From Mycobacterium sp. IS-1264 (GTDB taxonomy: Bacteria > Actinomycetota > Actinomycetes > Mycobacteriales > Mycobacteriaceae): DNA of 64,000 bases. The notes beneath the pieces were generated by a model that made no database searches, had not been told where the DNA came from, and saw only the letters and a list, made by a program, of their open reading frames with translations. The translations under genes and the position numbers were made by a program. Below, piece after piece: positions 45,212-54,702 of the stretch (the first letter of the stretch is position 1; each line of letters starts with the position of its first letter). The DNA lies in assembly GCF_001954195.1 (NCBI RefSeq), contig NZ_MBES01000058.1:1-64000 (forward strand), written 5' to 3'.

Positions 45212-45756
45212 GACGTGCCTCCTTCCGGATATTGCTGTCTGAAAGCGCGCCGGGCGCGGACCAGGAGCGCCTCGGTGGCATGGACGGTGCGGCCGATGAG
45301 CTCGGCGCATTCGGGCACCGAGCAGTCGTCCATGTAGCGCAGCACGAGCACCGTGCGATGGGGCTCTGCCAGCCGGGCCAGCACCGCTTCGGCGATCATG
45401 CGATCCAGCTCGGCGTCCCAGTCGTCGGCTGCCGCAGCACCGACCGGTTCGGGTGGCTCGGCCATCGGCACCGTCGGCCGGGCCGCCCGGCGCCGATAGT
45501 GGTCGGCCAGCTTGTGCCGCGCCACGCCGAGCAACCACGGCACCGAGATCGCCGGCGCGTCGCTCCTGCGCGCGGCGTCCATCGCCGCGAGGAACGTCTC
45601 CGACGTCAGGTCCTCGGCCGCATCGCCACAGCGACGGGCGAAGTAGCCGTACACCACCGGCAACGCCTCGTCGTACAGCGCCAACAGCTCGCGTCGAGGA
45701 TCCGATCGGTGGTCCGCTTCGGCGCTCACACCCTCATCGTCGTCGCGGCTGGCCAA
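45208..45756 (-). CDS. ECF-type RNA polymerase sigma factor
   Basis: A 182-residue ECF sigma factor: region 2 has LYDEALPVVYGYFARRCGDAAEDLTSETFLAA, region 4 LARLAEPHRTVLVLRYMDDCSVPECAELIGRTVHATEALLVRAR. It gives a group of actinobacterial factors without a classical membrane anti-sigma next door. The downstream gene overlaps by 4 nt and encodes a triple VOC protein, the same kind of pairing (ECF plus small-molecule-fold protein) seen with YCII at the window start. The start is ATG at 45756 or a GTG nine codons later. Not present in the M. tuberculosis locus as I know it. Confidence 0.82.
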   Translation of the reverse strand: MASRDDDEGVSAEADHRSDPRRELLALYDEALPVVYGYFARRCGDAAEDLTSETFLAAMDAARRSDAPAISVPWLLGVARHKLADHYRRRAARPTVPMAEPPEPVGAAAADDWDAELDRMIAEAVLARLAEPHRTVLVLRYMDDCSVPECAELIGRTVHATEALLVRARRAFRQQYPEGGTS

Positions 45757-45796
45757 ACTCCGACGGGGTGTGCGCGAAAATCTTTGGCGATTGCCT

Positions 45797-46846
45797 CTAT
45801 TGCCAGTTCACCGGCGGGCCGTGCGGATGGCATTCGCCCAGAATGTCCAGCTCGCCACCCGGCCAGCGACGGGCCCGCACCAGGAACTTGACGGGTGTGC
45901 CGGGCCCGTCGCGCGTGGGTTCCAGGGTCAGGTGGGCGAACGGCGCGGAGGCGGTGGCACGCGCTCCGAGCGCGTCGACGCCGCTGCGAATCGTGGCGCG
46001 TTCGTCGGCGGCGAGATATTGCCAGGTGATCGAATGCCACAGCACGGTCAGCGCGCCGTCGGCCAGCGTCAGATCCGCGACCGCGTCGCCGGCCCGCCGG
46101 CGGTGCAGTCGCGCGGGCACCGCGCGCGCGACGGCGATGGCGCCGCGCAGCCGATCCAGCCGGGCGGCCTGGTCGGGCCAGACGTAGCTCAGCGCGGTCA
46201 TTTCCCCGTCGGCCGCGGTGACGTCAATGGGCGCGATGTCGTAGCCGTGGCGCTCCACGATCCGCACCGTGCCATCGGGCGGCGGCCGCCCGCGCCAGGC
46301 GTCGTCGATGGTCACCGGCGAGCCGACCGGTCCCCACCCGCCGCCGGCGTAGCGGTAGTGGTAGTGGTCGGCACGCAGGTTCAGCCCGGCGCTCGATCCG
46401 ATCTCGAAAAGCCTTACCGGCAAAGCGAATCCGCGATCCAGCCGCAGCAGGCCGCCGATCAGTGCGGCGGAGCGGCCCACCTCGTTGGTCTGCGGTGGTT
46501 GGGCGAGCGCATCGCGCAGTGCGTCGGCATGGTCGCCCGCGACGTGGGTGATTGCGGGCCACGCGGGTTCGGCGTCCCAGGTGCCGCCGGTGCTGGGATA
46601 CCAGCGGCGCAACTCCGCGGCCCGGCCGTCGATCACCAACCGGTGCAGGCCGCCCAGCAGCCGAAGCGGCACGGCTTCACGCGCCGGATCGTCTTCGTGG
46701 CCGGCGAGGATGCTCGCGAATACACCCCCGGCCTCGACGTCGGCGGCCACGAGTTCGAACAGCTCGTCGTACATCTGGGATCCCGACGCGCCGCAGAACC
46801 GCCCCTGCGACCGCAGGGTGTGCACCAGGTGCTCGGTGCCGCTCAT
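45797..46846 (-). CDS. DUF2332 protein (Rv0690c-like)
   Basis: A 349-residue DUF2332 protein, conserved in actinobacteria, with [12 protein letters not shown] near the start and the motif [22 protein letters not shown] around residue 140 that resembles a SAM-binding glycine loop. A methyltransferase-like fold is possible but unproven. ATG at 46846 overlaps the mftR stop (ATGA), so it is translated with mftR. The gene stays next to mftR in other mycobacteria, which hints at a link to mycofactocin biology, but no function is known to me. Confidence 0.82.
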   Translation of the reverse strand: MSGTEHLVHTLRSQGRFCGASGSQMYDELFELVAADVEAGGVFASILAGHEDDPAREAVPLRLLGGLHRLVIDGRAAELRRWYPSTGGTWDAEPAWPAITHVAGDHADALRDALAQPPQTNEVGRSAALIGGLLRLDRGFALPVRLFEIGSSAGLNLRADHYHYRYAGGGWGPVGSPVTIDDAWRGRPPPDGTVRIVERHGYDIAPIDVTAADGEMTALSYVWPDQAARLDRLRGAIAVARAVPARLHRRRAGDAVADLTLADGALTVLWHSITWQYLAADERATIRSGVDALGARATASAPFAHLTLEPTRDGPGTPVKFLVRARRWPGGELDILGECHPHGPPVNWQ

Positions 46847-47439
46847 CGCCCAAGCCTCCCCAGTCCGGCGCCGACGACGTCGAAGGCGTTGCCGAGCGCG
46901 GTCGGCAACGTGACGGATCCGTCGCCCAGCCAATGCTCGTAGGCCGACAGCGCGACGGCGAGCATGCTCCAGGCGACCGTCTGGGGCAGCAGGTCGGTCG
47001 TCTTGAGGCCCGAGCGCCGGGCGACGAATTCGGCGATCACCTCGCGCCAGCCGGCGTACATCGTCATCGAATAGGCCTGCAGTTCCGGCGTTTGCAGGAT
47101 GACCCGCATGCGCTGGCGGTGCCGGACGCTCTCGGACTCGTCAAAAGTGTTGAAGGCCAACAGCGCTGCGCGCAGCGCCCGGCCCAGCGGGACGCGCGGG
47201 TCGACGTTGTCCAGCAGATCCCGTAGGTGCGCGAGGTGGATATCGAACTCGCCCCAGGGGATGGCGTTCTTGGACGCGTAGTAGCGAAACAGCGTGCGGC
47301 GGGAGATGCCGGCGGCCTGCGCGACGTCGTCGACGCTCACCTCGGCGAAACCCCGGGCGGTGAACAACTCGATGGCGACTTCGGTGATGTGTTCCGGTGT
47401 CGTCGAGCGGCGCCGGCCCACCCGCGACTGCGGCAGCAT
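46843..47439 (-). CDS. mftR: TetR-family repressor of the mycofactocin operon, MftR
   Basis: A 198-residue TetR regulator. The HTH is [19 protein letters not shown] and [22 protein letters not shown]; the C-terminal domain resembles those that bind acyl-CoAs. MftR is known to bind upstream of mftA and to lose affinity with long-chain acyl-CoA. ATG at 47439; a longer in-frame start at 47532 would add 31 residues of no family character. The palindrome at 47492-47513, between mftR and mftA, is the expected operator and can serve both genes. Confidence 0.9.
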   Translation of the reverse strand: MLPQSRVGRRRSTTPEHITEVAIELFTARGFAEVSVDDVAQAAGISRRTLFRYYASKNAIPWGEFDIHLAHLRDLLDNVDPRVPLGRALRAALLAFNTFDESESVRHRQRMRVILQTPELQAYSMTMYAGWREVIAEFVARRSGLKTTDLLPQTVAWSMLAVALSAYEHWLGDGSVTLPTALGNAFDVVGAGLGRLGR

Positions 47440-47491
47440 CAGACCCGCCCTTCCATTTCGGCACTCGATGCCATATTCTGACGACGATTGT

Positions 47492-47513
47492 GACAAGATC
47501 GACGATCGTTGTC
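47492..47513. promoter_or_regulatory. Candidate MftR operator
   Basis: GACAAGATCG A CGATCGTTGTC is a near-perfect 22-nt palindrome (one extra base in the right arm) in the 98-nt gap between mftR and mftA. A half-copy, ACGATTGT, lies just upstream (47483-47490). TATTCT at 47474-47479 is a possible -10 of mftA. The position and symmetry fit binding by a TetR dimer. Confidence 0.55.
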
Positions 47514-47537
47514 GAGACCTGACGAGAGGCAATGCAC

Positions 47538-47627
47538 ATGGACCGCGAGACCGACACGGACACCGAGCTCGTTACCGAGACTCTGGTCGAAGAGGTGTCC
47601 ATCGACGGGATGTGCGGGGTCTACTGA
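47538..47627 (+). CDS. mftA: Mycofactocin precursor peptide MftA
   Basis: A 29-residue peptide, too short for usual gene callers. It ends in the diagnostic IDGMCGVY; MftC decarboxylates and crosslinks the last Val-Tyr, MftE frees the Val-Tyr part and MftD makes the redox centre. The acidic leader ([16 protein letters not shown]) is recognised by MftB. Start ATG 47538; an in-frame ATG six bases earlier (47532) would add Met-His and is closer to AGAGG, so the true start is not settled. It is the first gene of the mft operon, behind the MftR palindrome. Confidence 0.93.
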   Translation: MDRETDTDTELVTETLVEEVSIDGMCGVY

Positions 47628-47632
47628 CTCCC

Positions 47633-47905
47633 GTGCTCGACCCCGACCGCGGCTGGCGGTTGCACCCGCAGGTGGCGGTTCGCCCGGAACCCTTTGGCGC
47701 ACTGCTGTATCACTTCGGCACCCGCAAGCTGTCCTTTCTGAAGAGCCGCACCATTCTCGAGGTGGTGCGGACGCTGGCCGACCATCCGGACGTCCGGTCC
47801 GCCTGCCGCGCGGCCGGGGTGGACGACTCGGGCCAGCAGCCGTATTTGCACGCGCTGGGTGTGCTCGCCGAATCCAACATGCTGGTGCCTCAGGAGGCTT
47901 CATGA
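47633..47905 (+). CDS. mftB: Mycofactocin biosynthesis chaperone MftB
   Basis: A 90-residue RiPP recognition element that binds the MftA leader and delivers the peptide to MftC. It begins LDPDRGWRLHPQVAVRPEPFG and has the winged-helix-like YHFGTRKLSFLKSR core. GTG at 47633 is 5 nt after the mftA stop; an alternative GTG at 47612, inside mftA, would give 97 residues, close to the 99 of M. tuberculosis, so the start is open. Its stop overlaps mftC (ATGA). Together with mftA and mftC it makes the smallest functional maturation unit. Confidence 0.9.
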   Translation: MLDPDRGWRLHPQVAVRPEPFGALLYHFGTRKLSFLKSRTILEVVRTLADHPDVRSACRAAGVDDSGQQPYLHALGVLAESNMLVPQEAS

Positions 47906-49095
47906 CGCTGGCCGTACCGCGACTTATCGAGCAATTCGAGCATGGCCTGGACGCCCCCATCTGCCTGACCTGGGAGCTGACGTACGCGTGCAACCTGGCC
48001 TGCGTGCACTGCCTGTCCTCCTCGGGCAAGCGGGACCCGCGCGAATTATCCACCCGTGACTGCATGGACATCATCGACGAGCTGGAGCGCATGCAGGTGT
48101 TCTACGTCAACATCGGCGGCGGGGAACCCACTGTGCGGCCTGATTTTTGGGAGCTCGTCGACTACGCCACCGCGCACCACGTCGGCGTCAAGTTCTCCAC
48201 CAACGGGGTCCGGATCACGCCGGAGGTCGCCGCGCGGTTGGCGGCCAGCGACTACGTCGACGTCCAGATTTCGCTCGACGGTGCCACCGCCGAGGTCAAC
48301 GACGCCGTCCGCGGGCCGGGGTCGTTCGCGATGGCGGTGCGGGCGCTGGAGAACCTGGCCGCCGCGGGCTTCCGTGACGCGAAGATCTCCGTCGTGGTGA
48401 CCCGGCACAACGTCGACCAGCTCGACGAATTCGCCGCGCTGGCAAGCCGTTACGGCGCGACCCTGCGGATCACCCGGCTCCGTCCGTCGGGGCGCGGCGC
48501 GGACGTCTGGGACGAGCTGCACCCCACCGCCGCCCAGCAGGTGCAGCTCTACGACTGGCTGGTCGCCAAGGGGGAGAAGGTGCTCACCGGCGACTCGTTC
48601 TTTCATCTGTCGCCGCTCGGCTCCTCCGGCGCCCTGGCCGGCCTCAACATGTGCGGGGCCGGGCGGGTGGTCTGCCTGATCGACCCGGTGGGCGACGTGT
48701 ACGCCTGCCCGTTCGCCATTCACGATCGCTTCCTCGCGGGAAACGTGTTGTCCGACGGCGGTTTTGACAACGTCTGGAAGAACGCCCCACTGTTTCGCGA
48801 GTTGCGTGAGCCGCAGTCCGCGGGCGCGTGTGGCAGTTGCGGGCACTACGACAGCTGCCGGGGCGGGTGCATGGCGGCGAAGTTCTTCACGGGCCTGCCG
48901 CTGGACGGCCCGGATCCAGAATGCGTCCAAGGGCACAGCGTCGCGGCGCTGGACCGGACGCGCGAAACACCCCGGCCCCGGGCCGACCACTCGCGCGGGG
49001 TGCGCCAGCCGGTGCCGTTGACACTGACCATGCGACCTCCGGCCCAAACGCCGGCAAATCCGCCGGCGCGCCTTTGCAACGAAAGCCCGCTATAA
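47902..49095 (+). CDS. mftC: Mycofactocin radical SAM maturase MftC
   Basis: A 397-residue radical SAM enzyme with the CxxxCxxC cluster as Cys30-Cys34-Cys37 (CNLACVHC) and a C-terminal SPASM region with cysteines in CGAGRVVCLI, VYACPF, CGSCGHYDSCRGGC and ECVQ for auxiliary Fe-S clusters. It oxidatively decarboxylates the C-terminal Tyr of MftA and forms a C-C bond to Val. ATG at 47902 overlaps the mftB stop. The end (RPRADHSRGVRQPVPLTLTM and beyond) is longer than needed and poorly conserved. One base separates it from mftD. Confidence 0.96.
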   Translation: MTLAVPRLIEQFEHGLDAPICLTWELTYACNLACVHCLSSSGKRDPRELSTRDCMDIIDELERMQVFYVNIGGGEPTVRPDFWELVDYATAHHVGVKFSTNGVRITPEVAARLAASDYVDVQISLDGATAEVNDAVRGPGSFAMAVRALENLAAAGFRDAKISVVVTRHNVDQLDEFAALASRYGATLRITRLRPSGRGADVWDELHPTAAQQVQLYDWLVAKGEKVLTGDSFFHLSPLGSSGALAGLNMCGAGRVVCLIDPVGDVYACPFAIHDRFLAGNVLSDGGFDNVWKNAPLFRELREPQSAGACGSCGHYDSCRGGCMAAKFFTGLPLDGPDPECVQGHSVAALDRTRETPRPRADHSRGVRQPVPLTLTMRPPAQTPANPPARLCNESPL

Positions 49096-49096
49096 A

Positions 49097-50293
49097 ATGG
49101 CCGACGAATGGTTTGAAACGGTCGCCATCGCGCAGCAACGCGCTAAGCGGCGGCTACCAAGATCCGTTTATTCCTCGCTGATTTCAGCGAGCGAAAAAGG
49201 AATTACGGTCTCCGACAATGTCGAAGCCTTCAGTGAGCTGGGCTTTGCACCGCATGTGATCGGTGCGCAAGAAAAGCGTGACCTGTCGACCACCGTTATG
49301 GGACAAGATATTTCGCTGCCAGTAATCATCTCGCCGACCGGCGTGCAGGCGGTTGACCCCGACGGTGAGGTTGCTGTCGCGCGTGCTGCGGCCGCGCGAG
49401 GAACGGCGATGGGGCTTTCGTCGTTTGCTAGCAAACCCATCGAAGATGTCGTCGCAGCAAACCCCAAAGTCTTCTTCCAGGTGTATTGGCTCGGCGGGCG
49501 GGACGCGATCGCCGAGCGGGTGGAACGGGCGCGCCAGGCCGGCGCGGTCGGGCTGATCGTCACCACCGACTGGACGTTCTCGCATGGCCGCGACTGGGGC
49601 AGCCCCAAGATTCCCGAGGCGATGAACCTGCGGACCATCCTGCGGTTGTCGCCCGAGGCGATCCTGCGGCCGCGCTGGCTCTGGAAGTTCGGCAAGACGG
49701 GCAGGCCACCGGAGCTGCGGGTGCCGAACCAGGGCCGCCGCGGCGAGCCCGGGCCGCCGTTCTTCGCCGCCTACGGGGAATGGATGTCGACGCCGCCGCC
49801 GACCTGGGAGGACATCGCCTGGCTACGGGAACTGTGGGGTGGGCCGTTCATGCTCAAGGGCGTGATGCGCGTCGACGACGCGAAAAGAGCCGTGGACGCG
49901 GGTGTTTCGGCGATATCGGTGTCCAACCACGGCGGCAACAACCTCGACGGTACGCCGGCGTCGATCCGCGCCCTGCCCGCGGTGGTCGCCGCGGTCGGCG
50001 ACCAGGTGGAGGTGTTGCTGGACGGTGGCATCCGGCGGGGCAGCGACGTCGTCAAGGCGGTGGCCCTGGGGGCGCGCGCCGTGATGATCGGCCGCGCCTA
50101 TCTGTGGGGCCTCGCGGCGGCCGGCCAGACCGGCGTCGAAAACGTTCTCGACATCCTGCGCGCGGGCATCGACTGCGCGCTGATGGGCCTCGGCCACTCC
50201 TCTGTGCACGCGTTGGGTCCGGACGATGTCGTGGTGCCCGCCGGTTTCACGCGGGCGCTGGGAGTTCCGGGTGCGCGGGACGCGCGGGCCTAA
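49097..50293 (+). CDS. mftD: Pre-mycofactocin synthase MftD
   Basis: A 398-residue FMN-dependent protein of the alpha-hydroxyacid dehydrogenase family. It oxidatively deaminates the MftC/MftE product (AHDP) to pre-mycofactocin, which has the redox-active alpha-keto amide. FMN and active-site stretches are SPTGVQAVD, TTDWTFSHGRDW and VSNHGGNNLDG, with GGIRRGSDVVKAVALGA binding the phosphate. It starts 1 nt after mftC. The following gap of 153 nt before mftE is the only long gap in the operon. Confidence 0.96.
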   Translation: MADEWFETVAIAQQRAKRRLPRSVYSSLISASEKGITVSDNVEAFSELGFAPHVIGAQEKRDLSTTVMGQDISLPVIISPTGVQAVDPDGEVAVARAAAARGTAMGLSSFASKPIEDVVAANPKVFFQVYWLGGRDAIAERVERARQAGAVGLIVTTDWTFSHGRDWGSPKIPEAMNLRTILRLSPEAILRPRWLWKFGKTGRPPELRVPNQGRRGEPGPPFFAAYGEWMSTPPPTWEDIAWLRELWGGPFMLKGVMRVDDAKRAVDAGVSAISVSNHGGNNLDGTPASIRALPAVVAAVGDQVEVLLDGGIRRGSDVVKAVALGARAVMIGRAYLWGLAAAGQTGVENVLDILRAGIDCALMGLGHSSVHALGPDDVVVPAGFTRALGVPGARDARA

Positions 50294-50446
50294 TTCGGGT
50301 CAAACCGGGCAGCTTTCCCCACATAGTTGACGTGAAAATCGTGGTACCGACGTGGCGACCGTGACGGACGAGCCGAAAATCGCACCGATCGGTGAACGGC
50401 CGAGAAAAAAATTTGCTTTGAACGTACAACAATTGGTGCACGCCAG
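50294..50446 (+). promoter_or_regulatory. mftD-mftE gap with an AT-rich patch, possible internal promoter
   Basis: The other mft genes overlap or nearly touch, yet 153 nt lie here without a gene. The stretch contains TTGACG (about 50329) and an unusually AT-rich run AAAAAAATTTGCTTTGAAC (about 50403-50421). No convincing -10 at correct spacing to either was found. It may be an internal promoter or an RNA-processing spot. Confidence 0.3.
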
Positions 50447-51178
50447 GTGAATTCGTCCTACCATCAGCCAGTGCCCGCACTCGGCGAATTAGGAACTGTG
50501 ACGTCGAGCCAGCTATTAAACACCTCGCCGCCGCTATTTATCCCGCTGGGATCGACCGAACAGCACGGTCCACACCTGCCGCTGGATACCGACACCAGGA
50601 TCGCGACCGCGGTCGCCCGGGGGGCTGCCACGCGGCTCGGGCAAGAGTGGTTGGTGGCTCCGGCCATCGCCTATGGCGCCAGCGGCGAGCATCAAAGTTT
50701 CGCGGGAACGATCTCGATCGGCACCGAGGCCCTGACGATGATGCTGGTGGAGTATGGCAGGTCAGCCGCGTGCTGGGCCCGGCGCCTGGTCTTTGTCAAC
50801 GGCCACGGCGGCAATGTCGGCGCACTGAACAAGGCGGTGGCCACGCTGCGCGCCGAAGGCCGGGATGTCGGGTGGTCGCCATGCGCCGCCGCGGGTGGTG
50901 ATGCCCATGCGGGCCATACCGAAACGTCACTGTTGCTCCATATCTCGCCGACCGACGTGCTGACCGGCCGGTGGCTGCCGGGCAACCGTGCGCCCCTGCC
51001 CGAGTTGCTCGAACCGATGCGCCGCGGCGGAGTCGCGGCGGTCAGCCGCGTGGGTGTGCTGGGGGACCCGACCACCGCCACCGCCGCCGAGGGCAAGCGC
51101 ATCTTGGCGGAGATGGTCGACGGGTGTGTGCGTCGAGTCGCCCGGTGGGCGCCCGGGCCCGACGGGATGCTGACATGA
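50447..51178 (+). CDS. mftE: Mycofactocin peptidase MftE
   Basis: A 243-residue creatininase-family metallopeptidase that cuts the modified C-terminal dipeptide (AHDP) from the MftA leader. Metal ligands lie in [14 protein letters not shown] and NGHGGN, and the glutamate in [12 protein letters not shown] at 50447 follows GCCAG only, a weak site. Its stop overlaps the mftF start (ATGA). The length and motifs equal those of the M. tuberculosis protein. Confidence 0.95.
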   Translation: MNSSYHQPVPALGELGTVTSSQLLNTSPPLFIPLGSTEQHGPHLPLDTDTRIATAVARGAATRLGQEWLVAPAIAYGASGEHQSFAGTISIGTEALTMMLVEYGRSAACWARRLVFVNGHGGNVGALNKAVATLRAEGRDVGWSPCAAAGGDAHAGHTETSLLLHISPTDVLTGRWLPGNRAPLPELLEPMRRGGVAAVSRVGVLGDPTTATAAEGKRILAEMVDGCVRRVARWAPGPDGMLT

Positions 51179-52584
51179 GTGGGCCCCGCCTCCCGGACGG
51201 GTTCGCCGTCCAGGTCGATCGCCGCGTGCGGGTGCTCGGCGATGGCTCGGCCCTCCTGGGTGGCTCGCCGACCCGTCTGCTGAAGCTGGCACCCGCCGCT
51301 CAGGACATGCTCGCCGATGGCCGGCTGAAGGTCCGCGACGACCTCAGCGCCCAGCTGGCGCGCACCCTGCTGGACGCCACGGTGGCCCATCCGCGGCCCG
51401 CGGGTGGGCCGTCGCACCGCGACGTAACCGTGGTAATTCCGGTGCGGAACAACGTTTCTGGTGTCCGTCGCCTGGTAAGCTCGCTGCGCGGGCTGCGCGT
51501 CATCGTGGTCGACGACGGCTCGTCACCCGCCATTGAGCCCGAGGACTTCGTCGGCGCCCACTGCGACATCGAGGTGCTGCGCCACCCGTATAGCAAGGGC
51601 CCGGCGGCGGCCCGCAACACCGGGCTGGCCGCCTGCGCCACCGACTTCGTCGCCTTCCTGGACTCCGACGTCTCGCCGCGCCGCGGCTGGCTGGAGGCCT
51701 TGCTCGGTCATTTCTGCGACCCCACCGTCGCCCTGGTCGCGCCGCGCATCGTCGGCCTGTCCCACAGCGAGAACCTGGTGGCGCGCTACGAGGCCGTGCA
51801 CTCGTCGCTGGACCTCGGGGAGCGCGAAGCCCCGGTGTTGCCCCACAGCACGGTGTCGTATGTGCCCAGCGCGGCGATCATCTGCCGCCGCTCGGCGATC
51901 GGCGATGTCGGGGGATTCGACGAGTCCATGCAGTCCGGCGAGGACGTCGACCTGTGCTGGCGGCTCATCGAAGCGGGCGCGCGGCTGCGCTACGAGCCGA
52001 TCGCGCTGGTCGCCCATGATCACCGCACCGAACTACGGGATTGGTTGGCGCGCAAGGCTTTTTACGGCGGCTCGGCGGCCCCGCTGTCGGTGCGCCACCC
52101 GGACAAGACGGCGCCGGTGGTGATATCCGGCTGGGCCCTGATGGCATGGATACTCATGGCCCTCGGGACGAGCCTTTCGCGGATGGCGTCGCTCGTGGTC
52201 GCCATCCTGACGGGTCGCCGGATCGCCAAAGCCATGCGCACCGCCGAGACCTCGGTCGCCGACGTGCTGCTGATCGCGGCCCGCGGCTTGTGGTCGGCGG
52301 CCCTGCAGCTGGCGTCGGCCCTGTGCCGGCACTACTGGCCCCTGGCGCTGCTGGCGGCCATCGTCTCGCGACACTGTAGGCGGGTCGTGCTCGTCGCGGC
52401 CGTCATGGACGGCGTGGTGGACTGGCTCAGCCGCCGGGACGCCAACGACGACGACGAGCCGATCGGGTTGCTGACCTACCTGTTGCTCAAGCGGGTCGAT
52501 GACCTGGCCTACGGCCTGGGGCTGTGGTGGGGTGTAGTGCGCGAGCGCAACCTGCGCGCGCTCAAACCGCAGATCCGGAGTTAG
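51175..52584 (+). CDS. mftF: Mycofactocin glycosyltransferase MftF
   Basis: A 469-residue protein with an N-terminal PqqD-like domain (about residues 1-75), a family 2 glycosyltransferase domain ([45 protein letters not shown]) and a C-terminal part with hydrophobic, membrane-associated helices ([16 protein letters not shown]). It adds beta-1,4-glucose units to pre-mycofactocin, making the oligoglucosylated forms. ATG at 51175 overlaps mftE. mftG follows after 19 nt. Confidence 0.95.
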   Translation: MSGPRLPDGFAVQVDRRVRVLGDGSALLGGSPTRLLKLAPAAQDMLADGRLKVRDDLSAQLARTLLDATVAHPRPAGGPSHRDVTVVIPVRNNVSGVRRLVSSLRGLRVIVVDDGSSPAIEPEDFVGAHCDIEVLRHPYSKGPAAARNTGLAACATDFVAFLDSDVSPRRGWLEALLGHFCDPTVALVAPRIVGLSHSENLVARYEAVHSSLDLGEREAPVLPHSTVSYVPSAAIICRRSAIGDVGGFDESMQSGEDVDLCWRLIEAGARLRYEPIALVAHDHRTELRDWLARKAFYGGSAAPLSVRHPDKTAPVVISGWALMAWILMALGTSLSRMASLVVAILTGRRIAKAMRTAETSVADVLLIAARGLWSAALQLASALCRHYWPLALLAAIVSRHCRRVVLVAAVMDGVVDWLSRRDANDDDEPIGLLTYLLLKRVDDLAYGLGLWWGVVRERNLRALKPQIRS

Positions 52585-52603
52585 CCGTCGCCTTGGCTTC
52601 GCC

Positions 52604-54043
52604 TTGAGTAGAGCCGTCCCGCACAGCGATGTGCTGATCGTCGGCGCGGGAAGTGCTGGATCGGTTGTCGCCGAACGTCTTTCCGCAGATCCCAGCCGCA
52701 TGGTGACCGTCCTGGAAGCCGGGCCCGCGCTCGCCGATCCGCAATTACTGGCTCAGGCCACCAACGGGTTGCAACTGCCGATCGGGGTCGGCAGCCCGCT
52801 GGCGCTGCGCTACCTGACCCGGCTCACCGACCGGCACGCTCTCCAGCTGCCGATCGTGCGCGGATCCACGGTCGGTGGCTCGGGGGCGATCAACGGCGGT
52901 TACTTCTGCCGCGCGTTGCCGCGCGACTTCGATCGCGCCGCGATACCCGGCTGGGCGTGGTCGGATGTGCTCAGCCATTTTCGCGCCATCGAGACGGACC
53001 TGGATTTCGACGGTCCGGCCCACGGCGACAGCGGTCCCATCCTGGTGCGTCGAACACGCGAAATGACCGGCACCACTGAACTTTTCATCGCTGCCGCCGA
53101 ACGTGCGGGCTTTTCCTGGATCGCCGACCTCAACGATTGTGGGCCGGAACTCGTCTCGGGCGTGGGCGCGGTCCCGCTCAACATCGTCGACGGCGTGCGC
53201 ATCGGATCGGGTGTCGGATATCTGTTGCCCGCCCTTGGGCGGTCGAACCTGACCTTGCTGGCGGCGACGCGGGCCGCGCGATTGCGTTTCTCCGGTGCGG
53301 GCGTGGTGGGGGTGGACGCGATCGGCCCGGACGGGCCGATCAGTCTGAGCGCCGATCGAATCGTATTGTGCGCCGGCGCGATTCAGTCTGCCCACCTGCT
53401 GATGCTCTCCGGCATCGGCGACGAGTCGATGCTGCGCGCCGCCGGCGTGCCGCTGGTGGCGCCCCTACCGGTCGGAATGTTCTGCAGCGACCACCCCGAG
53501 TGGGTGCTGCCGACCAATTGGACGGTGGCCCCGGGCCGGCCCGTCGTGGAGGTCATCCTCAGTACCGCGGACGGGCTTGAGATCAGGCCATACACGGGTG
53601 GGTTCGTCGCCATGACCGGCGACGGCACCGCGGGCCATCCGGATTGGCCGCACATCGGGGTGGCGCTGATGGAGCCCCGCTGCCGCGGACGGATCACGCT
53701 CACCTCGCCCGACGCCCGCGTCGCGCCGCGGATCGAGCACCGCTACGACAGCGACCCCGACGACGTCGCGGCGCTGCGCCGGGGCAGCGAATTGGCACGC
53801 GAATTAGCCGGTGCGGCAACCCATGTCGGGTCGCCGGTGTGGTCGACGTCCCAGCACCTGTGTGCCAGCGCACCGATGGGCGCCGAGGGCGACCCGCGGG
53901 CGGTCGTAGATCACCGCTGCCGGGTGCGCGGCGTGGACAACCTATGGGTGATCGACGGGTCCGTCCTGCCCACGGTCCCCAGCCGCGGTCCGCACGCCAC
54001 GATCGTGATGCTCGGGCACCGGGCGGCCGAGTTCGTTGAATGA
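52604..54043 (+). CDS. mftG: Mycofactocin dehydrogenase MftG (GMC oxidoreductase)
   Basis: A 479-residue GMC-family flavoprotein: FAD motif LIVGAGSAGSVVAERLS, GMC signature GSTVGGSGAINGGYF, and the C-terminal active-site region CASAPMG and PTVPSRGPHATIVMLG. It reoxidises mycofactocinol to mycofactocinone and so links mycofactocin-dependent SDRs to respiration. The start is TTG at 52604 (LSRAVPHSDV), the first in-frame candidate; no strong ribosome site is present. Last gene of the mft operon. A weak hairpin (GGCGGGTC/GACCCGCC) follows at 54045-54085. Confidence 0.93.
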   Translation: MSRAVPHSDVLIVGAGSAGSVVAERLSADPSRMVTVLEAGPALADPQLLAQATNGLQLPIGVGSPLALRYLTRLTDRHALQLPIVRGSTVGGSGAINGGYFCRALPRDFDRAAIPGWAWSDVLSHFRAIETDLDFDGPAHGDSGPILVRRTREMTGTTELFIAAAERAGFSWIADLNDCGPELVSGVGAVPLNIVDGVRIGSGVGYLLPALGRSNLTLLAATRAARLRFSGAGVVGVDAIGPDGPISLSADRIVLCAGAIQSAHLLMLSGIGDESMLRAAGVPLVAPLPVGMFCSDHPEWVLPTNWTVAPGRPVVEVILSTADGLEIRPYTGGFVAMTGDGTAGHPDWPHIGVALMEPRCRGRITLTSPDARVAPRIEHRYDSDPDDVAALRRGSELARELAGAATHVGSPVWSTSQHLCASAPMGAEGDPRAVVDHRCRVRGVDNLWVIDGSVLPTVPSRGPHATIVMLGHRAAEFVE

Positions 54044-54044
54044 G

Positions 54045-54702
54045 GGCGGGTCCCGGCCCGCTGAAAGTCGGGCCGGGCACGACCCGCCCTCGAGAGAGCG
54101 AACGTTCGTGCGGTCCACGTAGATGGCCACGACAAGTGGCGATGCGCGCGCAGGAGTGCGTCAGCGCGACTATGCGTCGCAATATTCGCGGACGGCGCGA
54201 CGGCCGCTCCCTTTCGTTGTGTCGTGATTCTCTGTCCGATCACCCCCTCGCATGGTGAATACCGCTGGCAGGGTACGCATCACGACCGAATCGGAGGTGA
54301 GCGTTCCCGCGCCCAGACGGCGCCGACTGGGCGCCGCGGTCGCAGCCGGCCGTGCTGAGCGGTCAAGGGGTGTGACGTCGGCATGGTGGTGACCACGGTG
54401 CGAACTCGGCGCCGACTGCGCAGGCGTGCGCGAAGCCCACAGCTGGCATGGTGAACCGGCGCGCTCGAGCGCCTCAGGCGGATCCACTCGGCCTCCACAA
54501 TCGCCGCCGCCTCGAACACCGCCGGGCATACCGGTTCAACCACCGCCGGCGCGTCGCCGCGCACCGTGGGCACGTCCATCAACATCACATCCACCCCACC
54601 TGCGAGATGATCTGTACCTGTCGATATATATTTCTGATACCAGAACAAACACATCGTTTCAAGTATCCGAACGAACTTAATTGGTGCCGGGTTAGCCGAG
54701 GC
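54045..54702. other. Region without a recognised gene between mftG and the MFS gene
   Basis: About 650 nt hold no gene I can name. GGCGGGTC...GACCCGCC near 54046-54088 is a plausible mftG terminator. A minus-strand frame, 54280-54654, reads as 124 residues (VDVMLMDVPTVRGDAPAVVE, IVEAEWIRLRRSSAP), in which no known domain is seen; it may be a decayed gene or chance. An AT-rich island (ATATATATTTCTGATACC, near 54625) could be a promoter for either neighbour. M. tuberculosis carries Rv0698 and Rv0699 here. Confidence 0.4.
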
